64,000 bases of DNA from Bradyrhizobium algeriense (GTDB taxonomy: Bacteria > Pseudomonadota > Alphaproteobacteria > Rhizobiales > Xanthobacteraceae), in assembly GCF_003062295.1 (NCBI RefSeq), contig NZ_PYCN01000001.1:640001-704000 (forward strand). Direction: 5' to 3'. Made by a program: the position numbers and the translations under genes. The notes below the pieces were generated by a model, which saw only the letters and a program-made list of their open reading frames with translations, had not been told where the DNA came from and ran no database searches. This document shows, in pieces, positions 54,315 to 62,611 of this stretch (its first letter is position 1; every line of letters starts with the position of its first letter).

Positions 54315-55148
54315 TCACTCTGCCTTGCCGGCCGTGGTCTCTTGCCCACGGCCCGACCGCCAGACCGGATCTGGGCGAGACCATAGCACCGTGTCGCGGA
54401 TAGCTTCTGCCAATGCCTCTGCCTGCACGGCAAGGAAACGCGCGCCCTTTTCGGCCGTGGCGGTCCGCGGGTCTCCCCAGGTGCCTGTGATCGGCGCGCG
54501 TTCGGAGAACGAATAGAACCGGGAGAAACCCGCCGGCGCCTGGACTGGGGCGGGAGCCTGCTGCATCGCCTCGTCCAACTTATGCGCCTTCACAATATCC
54601 TTCGCTATTGCCATCATGACCGAGGTTTCACCCTCGCAAGCATGTTTCGGCGCGGTGTCGGACTCGAAGATCGCCGCGAGCTTTGCGGGCGCCAGGAACC
54701 ACGGCGTCGTGGCTACGATTGGGAAATCGTATGCCACCGCCAGTTCGCGCGATGCCACAGCAAGAGGATCGATATTACCGCCGTGGCCGTTTACGATCAG
54801 CAAGCGGGCAAAGCCCAATGCGCGAAGCGATCGCACGATGCTTTCAAGGATCGCGCGATAAGCCGCATAGTCAACGCTGATCGTGCCGCCAAAAGGCAAA
54901 TGATGCTCGCTCAAACCCAACCATAAGCCGGGCAGCACAGCGACCGGCACCGGATCTGGATCCTGAGCCACCAACCGAGCGGCCGCAATCGACGCCGCGC
55001 TGGCGCTGGCGGTATCGGTGATGACTGGCAGATGCGGGCCATGCTGCTCCAGCGAGCCAGCGGGCAGGATCGCCAGAGCCCCTTTGCGTGCGGCTATCTC
55101 GCGCAGATCCGGAGCGGTCATGCGTGCCCATTCGACTTCAATGCTCAT
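54315..55148 (-). CDS. Creatininase-family amidohydrolase
   Basis: A 277-residue metal hydrolase of the creatininase/MftE family. Metal-ligand motifs are SLEQHGPHLPVITDT (Glu, His, Asp), GLSEHHLPFGGTISVDY, LIVNGHGGN and HACEGETS (His, Glu), so all ligands are present. Members act on creatinine, guanidino compounds, or process pyrroloquinoline- and mycofactocin-type precursors (MftE). No mycofactocin genes are adjacent, so a small-molecule amidohydrolase is more likely. GGGAGATCG precedes the ATG. There is no operon partner. Confidence 0.9.
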   Translation of the reverse strand: MSIEVEWARMTAPDLREIAARKGALAILPAGSLEQHGPHLPVITDTASASAASIAAARLVAQDPDPVPVAVLPGLWLGLSEHHLPFGGTISVDYAAYRAILESIVRSLRALGFARLLIVNGHGGNIDPLAVASRELAVAYDFPIVATTPWFLAPAKLAAIFESDTAPKHACEGETSVMMAIAKDIVKAHKLDEAMQQAPAPVQAPAGFSRFYSFSERAPITGTWGDPRTATAEKGARFLAVQAEALAEAIRDTVLWSRPDPVWRSGRGQETTAGKAE

Positions 55149-55491
55149 AACGATCTCCCGAAAGGATTAGATGGAGAGGGTTTATCATGTGATCAGAAGA
55201 GAAATATTATGGAAAGCTTCGAGGTCGGGGGTAGTCATATCAGCGCCGCGGCCAGGTCAGCCCTGCATCACCGCCGGTAGCGCAGCGAGCCAGCAGCCGG
55301 CGCCAGATCAACGCAGGTCTTCTCGTAGGGGAAGGGCCCGACCAGAAAGATGAAATCCCTATCGACCGATGCCGTGGTCCAAACCACGGCGACGGGGGCG
55401 GCGAAGGCAGGCCAATTGCCGGCCATCCCACGCCGGCGCAATTCTTAATGAATTCGAGGCGCGTCCCTTTTCCGGAGCGCCCGCCGTCGGC
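55149..55491. other. Intergenic stretch without a recognisable gene
   Basis: This 343-base gap precedes the creatininase gene. Frames are short and Arg/Pro-rich. No hairpin with a T run, tRNA or repeat was seen. Confidence 0.55.
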
Positions 55492-55713
55492 TCACGCTGC
55501 GCAGCTTGCGGAGTGGATCGGGGTATTGCCGGACGCCGCGTAACAGAAAGCCTCATAGTAGGCTTCCAGTTCGGCTACGGCGCGATGCTCCCATTCCCTG
55601 GCTTGCGCCAGGAGGGAGCCGCTATGAAGCGGCCGGAAGGCCGCGGTTTGGCGGTACAACGACGCGATGGTGCGGTATCGGCGAACGTTTTCCATGATGG
55701 CCAGGCCGTTCAT
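55492..55713 (-). CDS. Small conserved hypothetical protein, 73 residues
   Basis: MNGLAIMENVRRYRTIASLYRQTAAF ... SLLAQAREWEHRAVAELEAYYE: an amphipathic, helix-rich small protein. The ATG at 55713 follows AAAGGGGAG at good spacing, which strongly supports translation from this point; the longer frame to 55758 lacks one. I recall similar short proteins in Bradyrhizobium genomes but no function for them. It contains two Cys near the C-terminus (FCYAAS, SASCAA) that could bind metal or form a disulfide. Confidence 0.6.
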   Translation of the reverse strand: MNGLAIMENVRRYRTIASLYRQTAAFRPLHSGSLLAQAREWEHRAVAELEAYYEAFCYAASGNTPIHSASCAA

Positions 55714-55877
55714 GTTCGGATCTCCCCTTTCTTTCCCGAGCGCGAATTTGCGGCACAACGATTTTCGATTCGTTAGCGGGAGCGGAAGAGAGATCGTGTG
55801 GTTTCCGAACTATTGACGGCGGACGTTCAACGGACGGTTGCGGTACGGTGCGGCCTCTCGGCGTCCGCAAGCTCGCT

Positions 55878-56138
55878 TTACTCATCCCCGCGAATTGTCT
55901 CTGGTGGCTTTGACGAATTCCCGCTCGAACAGACGACGTCGTTCGACGAGAAGAAAGACGCGCCGCTCCCATCGAGCGTCCATGTAGGCAGCAGTGTGCG
56001 GACACAAATTGCAAGCCCGATCCCGAGAAGCGATGCGCACAACATCGTGGCAGCGAACGGCCATGCCACCCGCATTCTTTGCGGTGACGGCTGCAGACTG
56101 GCGGCTGCGATGGCTGAGATTTGGTTCGAACTGGACAC
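55878..56138 (-). CDS. Possible small single-pass membrane protein
   Basis: An 86-residue frame with one convincing hydrophobic stretch (VAWPFAATMLCASLLGIGLA). It would start with GTG at 56138 or, more simply, ATG at 56078. Ribosome sites are weak and a longer frame runs on the other strand, so the call is tentative. The remaining gap to 56335 and the start near 55714 show no other gene. Confidence 0.3.
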   Translation of the reverse strand: MSSSNQISAIAAASLQPSPQRMRVAWPFAATMLCASLLGIGLAICVRTLLPTWTLDGSGASFFSSNDVVCSSGNSSKPPETIRGDE

Positions 56139-56335
56139 TGGTCAGAATCCTGACTGGAGAATGATGCGTTCGAGACCAGCCATCGCCGATCGCGATGGCC
56201 CGGCGTTGTTGGTCCGGCGCGTGACGCCGAGCGCATGGCACCGCCCCAGCTCACGGACATCGCGCGATCTGCCGAGAGCCTGTTCGACGCTCTAGGGTGG
56301 GGAGCCCTCCCCGGCAGAGCACGCGAAGCCGCGCC

Positions 56336-56851
56336 CTAATGGTGCTTGTGCTGCTGCGCGACGCCACTGACCGCGGCGCCGGGATTTTCCTCGACGTTGT
56401 AGACGATCTCGACAGGCCCGGCCTTCTCGAACACCAGCGTGCCCTTCACCTTCTGGCCGAGCTGCAATGGCTCCTTGAGGCCGAGCAGCACGATACGAAG
56501 CGAGCCGGGCTTGAGCTCGATGGTCTTGCCGGGCTTGATCTCGATGCCGTTCGCGAGCGGGCGTGTCTTCGTCACGCCGTCCACATCGACAATCTCGTGC
56601 ACCTCGATCTGGCCTGCCGCGGGCGAGGCGCCTCCGATCAGGCGATCCGCGGTCTTTCCCTTGTTGGTGATGGTGAGATAGCCGCCCGCGATGTTGGCGT
56701 CTTTCGGGGTCGGGCGCGACCAGGGATGCCCGATGTCGATGGCGCCGACCTTGAACTCGTGCGCGCCGGCCGCAGTCGCAATGAGCAAACTTGCTGCGAC
56801 AAAAATGGCCGCGGTGACAAACACAAAGATATCTCTGACGATAGTTGTCAT
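56336..56851 (-). CDS. PCu(A)C-like periplasmic protein lacking the methionine copper ligands
   Basis: A 171-residue exported protein with signal peptide residues 1-30 (ATAAGA-HEF). The fold is that of the PCu(A)C/DUF461 copper chaperone: HPWSRPTPKDANIAGGYLTI, LIGGASPAAGQIEVHE and KPGSLRIVLLGLKEPL. In the normal site the ligands come from an HxM (HEM) and from His/Met on a neighbouring strand (GGYHLM-type). Here HEM is H85-E86-I87, and the other strand reads SLRIVLLG. The whole protein has no Met after the first. The C-terminus ends HKHH. So Cu(I) binding by the known mode is not possible; Cu(II)/Zn via His, or a purely structural role, is open. Confidence 0.88.
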   Translation of the reverse strand: MTTIVRDIFVFVTAAIFVAASLLIATAAGAHEFKVGAIDIGHPWSRPTPKDANIAGGYLTITNKGKTADRLIGGASPAAGQIEVHEIVDVDGVTKTRPLANGIEIKPGKTIELKPGSLRIVLLGLKEPLQLGQKVKGTLVFEKAGPVEIVYNVEENPGAAVSGVAQQHKHH

Positions 56852-56912
56852 AATTGTCCTACTCCGATACGCGCGCTGGACCGTTAAGGCATGTAGAGAA
56901 ACAATCAGACGC

Positions 56913-56966
56913 GATTACGGCCGGTGCTCGCCGTGATTGCGGCCACGGCCGGACGTGATTGCGGCC
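56913..56966. repeat. Three direct repeats of GATTRCGGCC spaced exactly 22 bases
   Basis: GATTACGGCC at 56913, GATTGCGGCC at 56935 and GATTGCGGCC at 56957. Successive copies are 22 bases apart, about two helical turns, so a protein could bind all three on one DNA face. They lie between the divergent PCu(A)C-like and outer-membrane genes. The rest of the gap shows no gene. Confidence 0.65.
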
Positions 56967-57199
56967 ACAGCATCGTGACGCGACGCGACGAAAATCGGAC
57001 ACACAACCGGGCATTCGGACTGCGCCTCTTTCGCCATTCGCTCAACACGCGACAGCCACACCGATGCCGCGCCCGCGATGGCGCCTTCGCTTTTCCGCTT
57101 CCCTTCCGTCGCGAGCCGGCCGCGCTCCTCGCATGATCCAGTCAATCTCACGCCCGATTGCGATGGCTAATCGTCCGACAGTAAGTAAAGGGGGCGTAT

Positions 57200-58348
57200 G
57201 TGTGTGCGTATCGTGTAAGGCCGGTTGCCGGTGTCTTTTCATCCTTAATCCTTTTTCTCTCAGCGGCGGCGGAAGCGCATCATCCCGGCGGCGGCGGCAA
57301 TACCGGCAGCGGCGGCCCCATCAACACCATCTCGGCCGACACGCTTTCCGAAGGGCTGATCGCCGCATCGGTCCGCTACGAATTCATCCGCCTGGGCCAG
57401 CTCAGCGACGCCGACCTGCTTGCCGCTGCGAGCAAAGGCACGCACGCGCATTCGCTCCGCTCGATCGACGCCATCTCGATTTCGGCCGCCTACGGCATCA
57501 CCAATGACTTCACGGTTGCCGTTCGCGCCGGCGGCGTCCGCCGCTCGGGTATCAGCGAACCCGGGGAAGACATGCTGAGCGGCGGCCATATGGGCATGAT
57601 GAATATGAGCGACATGAGCAGCCTGATGAGCCCCGACGGCATCAACCGACGCGGCAATTCGGCAGGCTTCGGCGATGTGACGATGCTCGGGCAATATCGC
57701 TTCCACAACAACGCGCAAACGGGAACGTCGGCCGCCGTGCTGTTCGGCTTCAAGGCGCCGACCGGCAGCACCGACCGGCGCGACGCCGCCGGCCAGCTTT
57801 TCCAGGCCGAATTTCAGCCGGGCTCGGGCTCGTGGGACGGCCTGTTCGGCGCCGCCTTCACCAAGCGCACAGGCCGCTGGTCGTTCGACGTGAGCGGCCT
57901 TTACTATCTGATCAGCACGGGCACACAGGACACCAATCTCGGCGACCGCTTCCTGTTCGGCACCGCCGTGTCATATCGCCTGGTCGGCGCCACCGGCTCG
58001 GCGAAAGAGATAGAGTTGCACGAGTACTGCATGCAGCCCCGCAATCAGTTGCAGGAGCATTGCCTCTATCACGCCAACCACGACCACAGCGACATGATGA
58101 AGACGCCCTACACGCTCGACCTCGTTCTCGAGCTCAATGGCGAGTGGCACGACAAGCAGAAGATCGCCGGCATTCCGGATCCCAATTCGGGCGGCACCAC
58201 GGTCTACCTCTCGCCCGGCGTGCGCGTGGGTTTCGATCGCTTCTCGAGCTTCGTCTCCGTCGGCGTGCCGGTCATCAACCAGCACAACGGCGTTCAGTCC
58301 AAGCCCGATTATCGCATCCTCACGGGGATCGGCGCGCGGCTGAATTAA
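57200..58348 (+). CDS. Outer-membrane protein with Met/His-rich segments
   Basis: A 382-residue exported protein starting with GTG after AAAGGGGG. Residues 1-26 form a signal peptide (AEA-HHPGG). The body is beta-rich with alternating patterns of an outer-membrane barrel, resembling the MetA-pathway/transporter group (SVRYEFIRLG, VAVRAGGVRR, AAVLFGFKAPTGSTDRR, TVYLSPGVRVGFDRF). Two inserts look metal-binding: residues 125-143 with seven Met and one His (SGGHMGMMNMSDM), and 274-300 with five His, two Cys and three Met (HEYCM, HANHDHSDMM). It is divergent from the PCu(A)C-like gene. Metal traffic across the outer membrane is an inference. Confidence 0.8.
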   Translation: MCAYRVRPVAGVFSSLILFLSAAAEAHHPGGGGNTGSGGPINTISADTLSEGLIAASVRYEFIRLGQLSDADLLAAASKGTHAHSLRSIDAISISAAYGITNDFTVAVRAGGVRRSGISEPGEDMLSGGHMGMMNMSDMSSLMSPDGINRRGNSAGFGDVTMLGQYRFHNNAQTGTSAAVLFGFKAPTGSTDRRDAAGQLFQAEFQPGSGSWDGLFGAAFTKRTGRWSFDVSGLYYLISTGTQDTNLGDRFLFGTAVSYRLVGATGSAKEIELHEYCMQPRNQLQEHCLYHANHDHSDMMKTPYTLDLVLELNGEWHDKQKIAGIPDPNSGGTTVYLSPGVRVGFDRFSSFVSVGVPVINQHNGVQSKPDYRILTGIGARLN

Positions 58349-58371
58349 GCGCGGAAGTCGGTGGCCACCGT

Positions 58372-58399
58372 TTGACACCTGCGCAAATCTGGCTATAAT
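58372..58399 (+). promoter_or_regulatory. Near-consensus sigma-70 promoter of the toxin-antitoxin operon
   Basis: TTGACA at 58372-58377 and TATAAT at 58394-58399 with a 16-base spacer. The expected transcript start lies two to four bases before the toxin ATG, so the leader is very short or absent. Confidence 0.85.
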
Positions 58400-58407
58400 C
58401 TAGCCAG
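58389..58407 (+). promoter_or_regulatory. Operator palindrome over the -10 box
   Basis: CTGGCTA, spacer TAATC, TAGCCAG: a perfect 7-bp inverted repeat that embraces TATAAT. A Phd-type antitoxin dimer bound here would block RNA polymerase. Confidence 0.75.
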
Positions 58408-58408
58408 A

Positions 58409-58702
58409 ATGCCTTTCGCTGTCATACTTGCTCCGGAAGCCGTCGACGACCTCAGGAGGCTGACGGCGAATGTTCGGGCAGCAGTGCGGACTGCGCTCGA
58501 AACGCATCTGCGACATGAACCCGAAAAGGTAAGCCGCAGTCGTATCAAGCGGTTACGAGGATTGCGCCGTCCGCAGTATCGGCTGCGGGTGGATGAAGTC
58601 CGGGTGTTCTATGATGTTTCCGGCACGACCGTCGAAGTTTTGGCGATCGTAGCCAAATCGGAGGCTGAGTTATGGCTCGCACAATTCGGAAATCCGGGAT
58701 GA
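58409..58702 (+). CDS. RelE/ParE-family toxin
   Basis: A 97-residue basic protein of the RelE/ParE superfamily: AVILAPEAVDDLRRL (first helix region), KRLRGLRRPQYRLRVDEVRV (the strand with conserved Arg) and FYDVSGTTVEVLAIVAKSE. Such toxins cut ribosome-bound mRNA or poison gyrase; the PQYRLRVDEVRVFYDV segment fits the RelE group slightly better. It is the first gene of the operon, ahead of its antitoxin with a 31-base overlap. This order (toxin first) is less common but known from higBA and some relBE loci. Confidence 0.9.
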   Translation: MPFAVILAPEAVDDLRRLTANVRAAVRTALETHLRHEPEKVSRSRIKRLRGLRRPQYRLRVDEVRVFYDVSGTTVEVLAIVAKSEAELWLAQFGNPG

Positions 58703-58947
58703 AGGAAGTCCCCCTGTCCGAAATCAAGGACGATCTGTCTCGCTTCCTCCGCGAGGCGGAGACCCAGGAAATCATCATAACCCGCCATGGTAAACCGGCG
58801 GGCGTGCTGATCGGCTTTGAATCGGAAGACGACTGGTTCGAATACCGTCTCGAACATGACCCGCGCTTCTTGCGCCGCATTGAACAGGCGCGCAGCAGCT
58901 TGAGAGCTGGACTTGGGGTCAGGCTTGAAGACATTGAACAGGAATAG
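58672..58947 (+). CDS. Phd/YefM-family antitoxin
   Basis: A 91-residue protein. The N-terminal half (MKEVPLSEIKDDLSRFLREA then IIITRHGKPAGVLIGF) is the Phd/YefM DNA-binding fold; the C-terminal half is acidic and should wrap the toxin. The ATG at 58672 overlaps the toxin gene; the ATG at 58699 (MKEVPLS) is the alternative and gives the shorter, family-like N-terminus. Autoregulation through the palindrome at 58389-58407 is expected. Confidence 0.9.
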   Translation: MARTIRKSGMKEVPLSEIKDDLSRFLREAETQEIIITRHGKPAGVLIGFESEDDWFEYRLEHDPRFLRRIEQARSSLRAGLGVRLEDIEQE

Positions 58948-59077
58948 TGCGCCTGCCTACATCTTCATCGGCTGCGATGCGCGGGTAAAGTCGGCTTACT
59001 GAATAGAGAGACGGTTAGCTCGCTTATCAACGGCCAGCGCACCTTGATGGCCCCCGACCGAAATCTCACGCCCGCCC

Positions 59078-60775
59078 TCACGCGGCGCGGATGTTGCCGA
59101 GGAATTTGCCGGTTTCGGTCTCGAGCTGCTCGGATTGCGAGGTGAGCTGGGCTGCTGCGTTCAAGACAAGGGTCGCGGCAGCGTCGACCTTGCTCGACGC
59201 TTCGCGTACGCCCGTGATGTTTTGCATCACCTCCTGGGCGCCCTGTGCCGCCTGCTGCACGCTGCGGGCAATCTCGTTGGTCGCAGCGCCCTGCTCTTCG
59301 ACCGCGGCCGCAATGGAGCCGGTGATTTCGTTCATCTGCCCGATCGTGGTGCCGATTTCGCGGATTGCCGCGACGGTCGAGCCGGTCGCGTCGCGGATGG
59401 CCTGGATCTGGCTCGTGATTTCTTCGGTGGCCTTGGCGGTTTGCGACGACAGCGCCTTGACCTCATTGGCCACGACGGCAAAACCCCTGCCGGCGTCGCC
59501 GGCCCGGGCGGCCTCGATGGTGGCGTTCAAGGCCAGCAGGTTGGTCTGTCCCGCGATGGTCTGGATCAGCGCCATGACCTCGCCGATCTTTTGGGAGGCC
59601 TCGACCAGGCGCCCGACCATGGCCTCGGTCCGGCCGGCCTGCCCGACCGCGCTCTGGGCAATCGACGAAGACTGGGTGACCTGCCGCGCGATCTCCTGGA
59701 TCGAGGACGACAATTCCTCCGCAGAGGCTGCAACCGTCTGAACGTTCGATGCGGTCTGCTCGGCCGCAGCCGCGACCTTGGCGCTCTGATCCGTCGTCCC
59801 CACCGCGATCGTGGACATTGACGAAGCCGAATCCTGCAGTTCGTCGGCGGCGGTGGCGGTGCCCCGGATCACTCCGCCGATGCTGCGCTCGAAGTCGTCG
59901 GCGATACGGGCGAGATCCGTCCGCCGCTCCTCGGCAGAACGGACCTTCATCTCTTCCTGTTCGGTGCGGAGCCGTGTCGTTTCGACCAGATGATCCCTGA
60001 AGACCTGCAGGCTTCGCGCAATCCGGCCGATCTCGTTGGTCCGGTCGACGAAGGGAATCTCGACCGCAAGATTGCCCTTGGCCAGTTCGTCCATCGCCGC
60101 GCAGGTCCTGTTGAGGGGACCGACCAGGCCGCGGCCGAGCCAAAATGCGACGAAGCCCGCGAGCGCCAAGCCGGCCAGCCCGCCGATCCCGGCCCAGATC
60201 ATCCGGCGGAAGACCACCGCGTCGATATCGTCGACATAGGCGCCGGCCTGAAGCGCCAGCAGCTTGTCGCCCGCGCCAAACGACCCGACATAGGAAACCT
60301 TGCGGAGTTCAGCGCCACCGGCGGAGCGGGGCGAGAGATATTCGACAAAGCCGCCGCCGGCGCGCGCCGTCCGCACGATATCCTGGATCAAGAGCTTGCC
60401 GCTCTTGTCCTTGAACTCCCAGCGGTTGACGTTGATGTATTTGGGATTGGCATGCACGTAGGTGACGCCGGCGTCGGCGCTGCCCGTGCCGTAGACGCCG
60501 ATGTAGTCCGAATATTCGCCCCAGCGCATCGAACTGATCGCGGCGAAGGCCATCTGGCGCGCCTTGTCCGGCTCGATCCTGCCGGCCTTGGCCTCGCCCT
60601 CGTAGTGGGCAAGAACCTTGGTCGCGGCCTCGACAAGATTGCGGACCGTGGTGCGCCGCTCGTCCAGAACCGCGTCGCGCAACACCAGGATCTGCAAGGC
60701 GGAGCCTGCAAAGAGCACGAACGTCAGCGCCGCAATGATCATCGCAAAACGCTGATAAACGGAGAGGTTACGCAT
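59078..60775 (-). CDS. Methyl-accepting chemotaxis protein with single-Cache sensor
   Basis: A 565-residue chemoreceptor. One helix at residues 8-28, a periplasmic sCache_2-type sensor ([33 protein letters not shown]), a second helix near 190-210, HAMP, then the signalling hairpin with the CheA/CheW tip [29 protein letters not shown] sequence. Alphaproteobacterial methylation motifs flank it. No terminal CheR-tethering pentapeptide is present (it ends GNIRAA). The ATG at 60775 is chosen over one four codons upstream (60787); a frame further to 60919 is unlikely. Ligands of such Cache domains are often small carboxylates or amines. Confidence 0.92.
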   Translation of the reverse strand: MRNLSVYQRFAMIIAALTFVLFAGSALQILVLRDAVLDERRTTVRNLVEAATKVLAHYEGEAKAGRIEPDKARQMAFAAISSMRWGEYSDYIGVYGTGSADAGVTYVHANPKYINVNRWEFKDKSGKLLIQDIVRTARAGGGFVEYLSPRSAGGAELRKVSYVGSFGAGDKLLALQAGAYVDDIDAVVFRRMIWAGIGGLAGLALAGFVAFWLGRGLVGPLNRTCAAMDELAKGNLAVEIPFVDRTNEIGRIARSLQVFRDHLVETTRLRTEQEEMKVRSAEERRTDLARIADDFERSIGGVIRGTATAADELQDSASSMSTIAVGTTDQSAKVAAAAEQTASNVQTVAASAEELSSSIQEIARQVTQSSSIAQSAVGQAGRTEAMVGRLVEASQKIGEVMALIQTIAGQTNLLALNATIEAARAGDAGRGFAVVANEVKALSSQTAKATEEITSQIQAIRDATGSTVAAIREIGTTIGQMNEITGSIAAAVEEQGAATNEIARSVQQAAQGAQEVMQNITGVREASSKVDAAATLVLNAAAQLTSQSEQLETETGKFLGNIRAA

Positions 60776-60990
60776 GCCGCTGGTCATCCTGCTGGTTGAT
60801 GACCAGTAGCAATACAACGTTAACCGACTGTTATCGGAGGGTTGCGCAGATGGCCCGCGACGTCCGATCGCGAGAATCGGCGCTTGAAATGACGGCGCTG
60901 CGGCGACACAATGGCGCACCTATCCTTCCAACATGACGCGCCAGATCGCCGCACCGTGCGGACGGCTTGCCGCGGTAAGAGTGACCCATA

Positions 60991-61302
60991 ATGGCTGAAG
61001 CCGATCTCGATATCCTCATCCGGCAAATCGCAAAAGCGCAGAACAAGAGCCTGATGGCCGCCGTCAAGAAGCGGCGCGACCAGATCATGGCCCGCGCGGC
61101 CAAGGCCAAGGACAAGGAGACCCGGGATCAATTCCGGCTGATCGCCAAGAGCACGATGCTGCTCGGCACGGCGGCGGCCAAGCGGCTGCAGAATTCGGCG
61201 GAAAACACCGCCGATAGCTACGCCCGGGCGATCAGGAACGCCGCCGAGGAAGCCGCGGCTGCGAAGGCGACGAAAAAGCCCGCCAAGAAGAAAGATGCCT
61301 GA
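60991..61302 (+). CDS. Small Lys-rich hypothetical protein, 103 residues
   Basis: MAEADLDILIRQIAKAQNKS opens an almost wholly helical, charged sequence that ends in a Lys/Ala tail (AAAAKATKKPAKKKDA). The tail resembles nucleic-acid-binding tails of histone-like proteins. The ATG follows a weak ribosome site and the coding bias is clear. It is divergent from the chemoreceptor gene and convergent with the serine hydrolase gene. No family was recognised with certainty. Confidence 0.7.
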   Translation: MAEADLDILIRQIAKAQNKSLMAAVKKRRDQIMARAAKAKDKETRDQFRLIAKSTMLLGTAAAKRLQNSAENTADSYARAIRNAAEEAAAAKATKKPAKKKDA

Positions 61303-61317
61303 AGCGGCCGCCCGCGC

Positions 61318-62586
61318 TCAGGCTGCCCTATGGGCACGGTAAATACTACGCTCGAATAGACGATAGGCATCAAGCGCGCGCTGGTCGGCGAATGGCAAAA
61401 TTTGCATCATGATCACGCCCGCGATACGCGACGCCGGGTCGATCCAATAGTAGGTGTTGTAAAGTCCGGCCCATGTCAGGCTGCCTGCGCTGCGGCCATC
61501 AGGCACAGGATCGAGATTGATCATATCGCCGAGCCCCCACCGCAGCCGGACTCCCGGGAAAAAATCGACGTTGTCAGACAATGCCGGATTTGTTGTCTTG
61601 AGAATTCCCGCGTCGAGGTTGCCGATCTGATTGGTGGACATAAACGCGACCGTCTGCGGCCGCAGGATGCTCTTCCCGGCAAGTGCCCCGCCATTCAACA
61701 GCGCCTGGAGCAGAGTCAGATAATCCGGCGCTGTGGAATAGATGCCGCCACCACCGGAAATCACTTTCGGCTCGGTTCGTCTCACCAAGGGCTGCGGCGC
61801 AAGCGTCCCATCCGCCTTGCGCAAATGCAGACTTGCCTGGCGGGCGCGCTGCTTCTCGGTGAGCGAGAAGGCGGTGTCTTGCATCCCGAGCGGACCCAGG
61901 ATGTGATCGCGGAAATAGCGATCCAGACTTTGCCCACTGATGATCTCTACCAGCCGGCCGACGCGGTCGAGACTGCCGCCATAGGCCCACCTCGTCTCCG
62001 GATCGAACATCAGCGGTGCACGCGGCAGCGCAGGATCGCTGCGAGACGCCTTGCCGTAGCGAACGACATTCGTGTCCCAAAGCTGGTAGCTAAGTCCGGA
62101 TGTGTGCGTCAACAGATTGCGTAGCGTGATGGGCTTTCGCGCGGCGCGCAGTTGCGGGGTCCCGTGCGCATCGAAACCATCGAGAACTTGAGGCGACCCA
62201 AGCGTCGGATCAATTCTCGCCGCCGGTTCGTCCAGCTTGAGTTTGTCTCGCTCGACGAGTTGCAGGGCGGCGACGGATGTCAGCAATTTGGTCATTGACG
62301 CGATACTGAAGACCGTATCGGCCGACATCCTGGCAGCCGCGCCCATGCTTCTCGCGCCAAATGCGCCCTGGTAGATCACCGACCGCTCCGTTGCGGCCAT
62401 GGCTACAACGCCTGGCACGTCTGCCGCATCGACCCGGGCCTGCAAAACGGCGTCGATTTCCTGGCTACGAGACGGCGTGCGCAGCGGAGTTGCAAGGCCG
62501 GGAATGGCTGCACCGGGGATCAGGCCTGCCGCCGCGGCGGCTGCTGTTCGCAACAACGTATCGCGCCGACTGAACCGCACTGTCAT
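61318..62586 (-). CDS. Tat-exported serine hydrolase, class C beta-lactamase family
   Basis: A 422-residue exported esterase/peptidase of the beta-lactamase-C (EstB/PBP4*) family. The twin-arginine signal SRRDTLLRTAAAAAAGLIPG is followed by LATPLRTP. The nucleophile lies in SIASMTKLLTSVAAL (SxxK), and THTSGLSYQLWD holds the Tyr-containing second motif region (Y-x-L rather than Y-x-N). Gly-rich GGGGIYSTAPDYLTLLQ and GLGDMIN support the fold. Tat export suggests periplasmic folding. GGGGAG precedes the ATG. A polyester, peptide or antibiotic substrate cannot be chosen from sequence. Confidence 0.9.
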   Translation of the reverse strand: MTVRFSRRDTLLRTAAAAAAGLIPGAAIPGLATPLRTPSRSQEIDAVLQARVDAADVPGVVAMAATERSVIYQGAFGARSMGAAARMSADTVFSIASMTKLLTSVAALQLVERDKLKLDEPAARIDPTLGSPQVLDGFDAHGTPQLRAARKPITLRNLLTHTSGLSYQLWDTNVVRYGKASRSDPALPRAPLMFDPETRWAYGGSLDRVGRLVEIISGQSLDRYFRDHILGPLGMQDTAFSLTEKQRARQASLHLRKADGTLAPQPLVRRTEPKVISGGGGIYSTAPDYLTLLQALLNGGALAGKSILRPQTVAFMSTNQIGNLDAGILKTTNPALSDNVDFFPGVRLRWGLGDMINLDPVPDGRSAGSLTWAGLYNTYYWIDPASRIAGVIMMQILPFADQRALDAYRLFERSIYRAHRAA

Positions 62587-62611
62587 CGCGCTCCCCTCAA
62601 CGCCCTGGAAC

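Noticed and set aside
53913..54433. Arg/Ala-rich frames between gdhB and the creatininase gene
   Set aside because: No ribosome site, no motif and composition of GC-driven noise.
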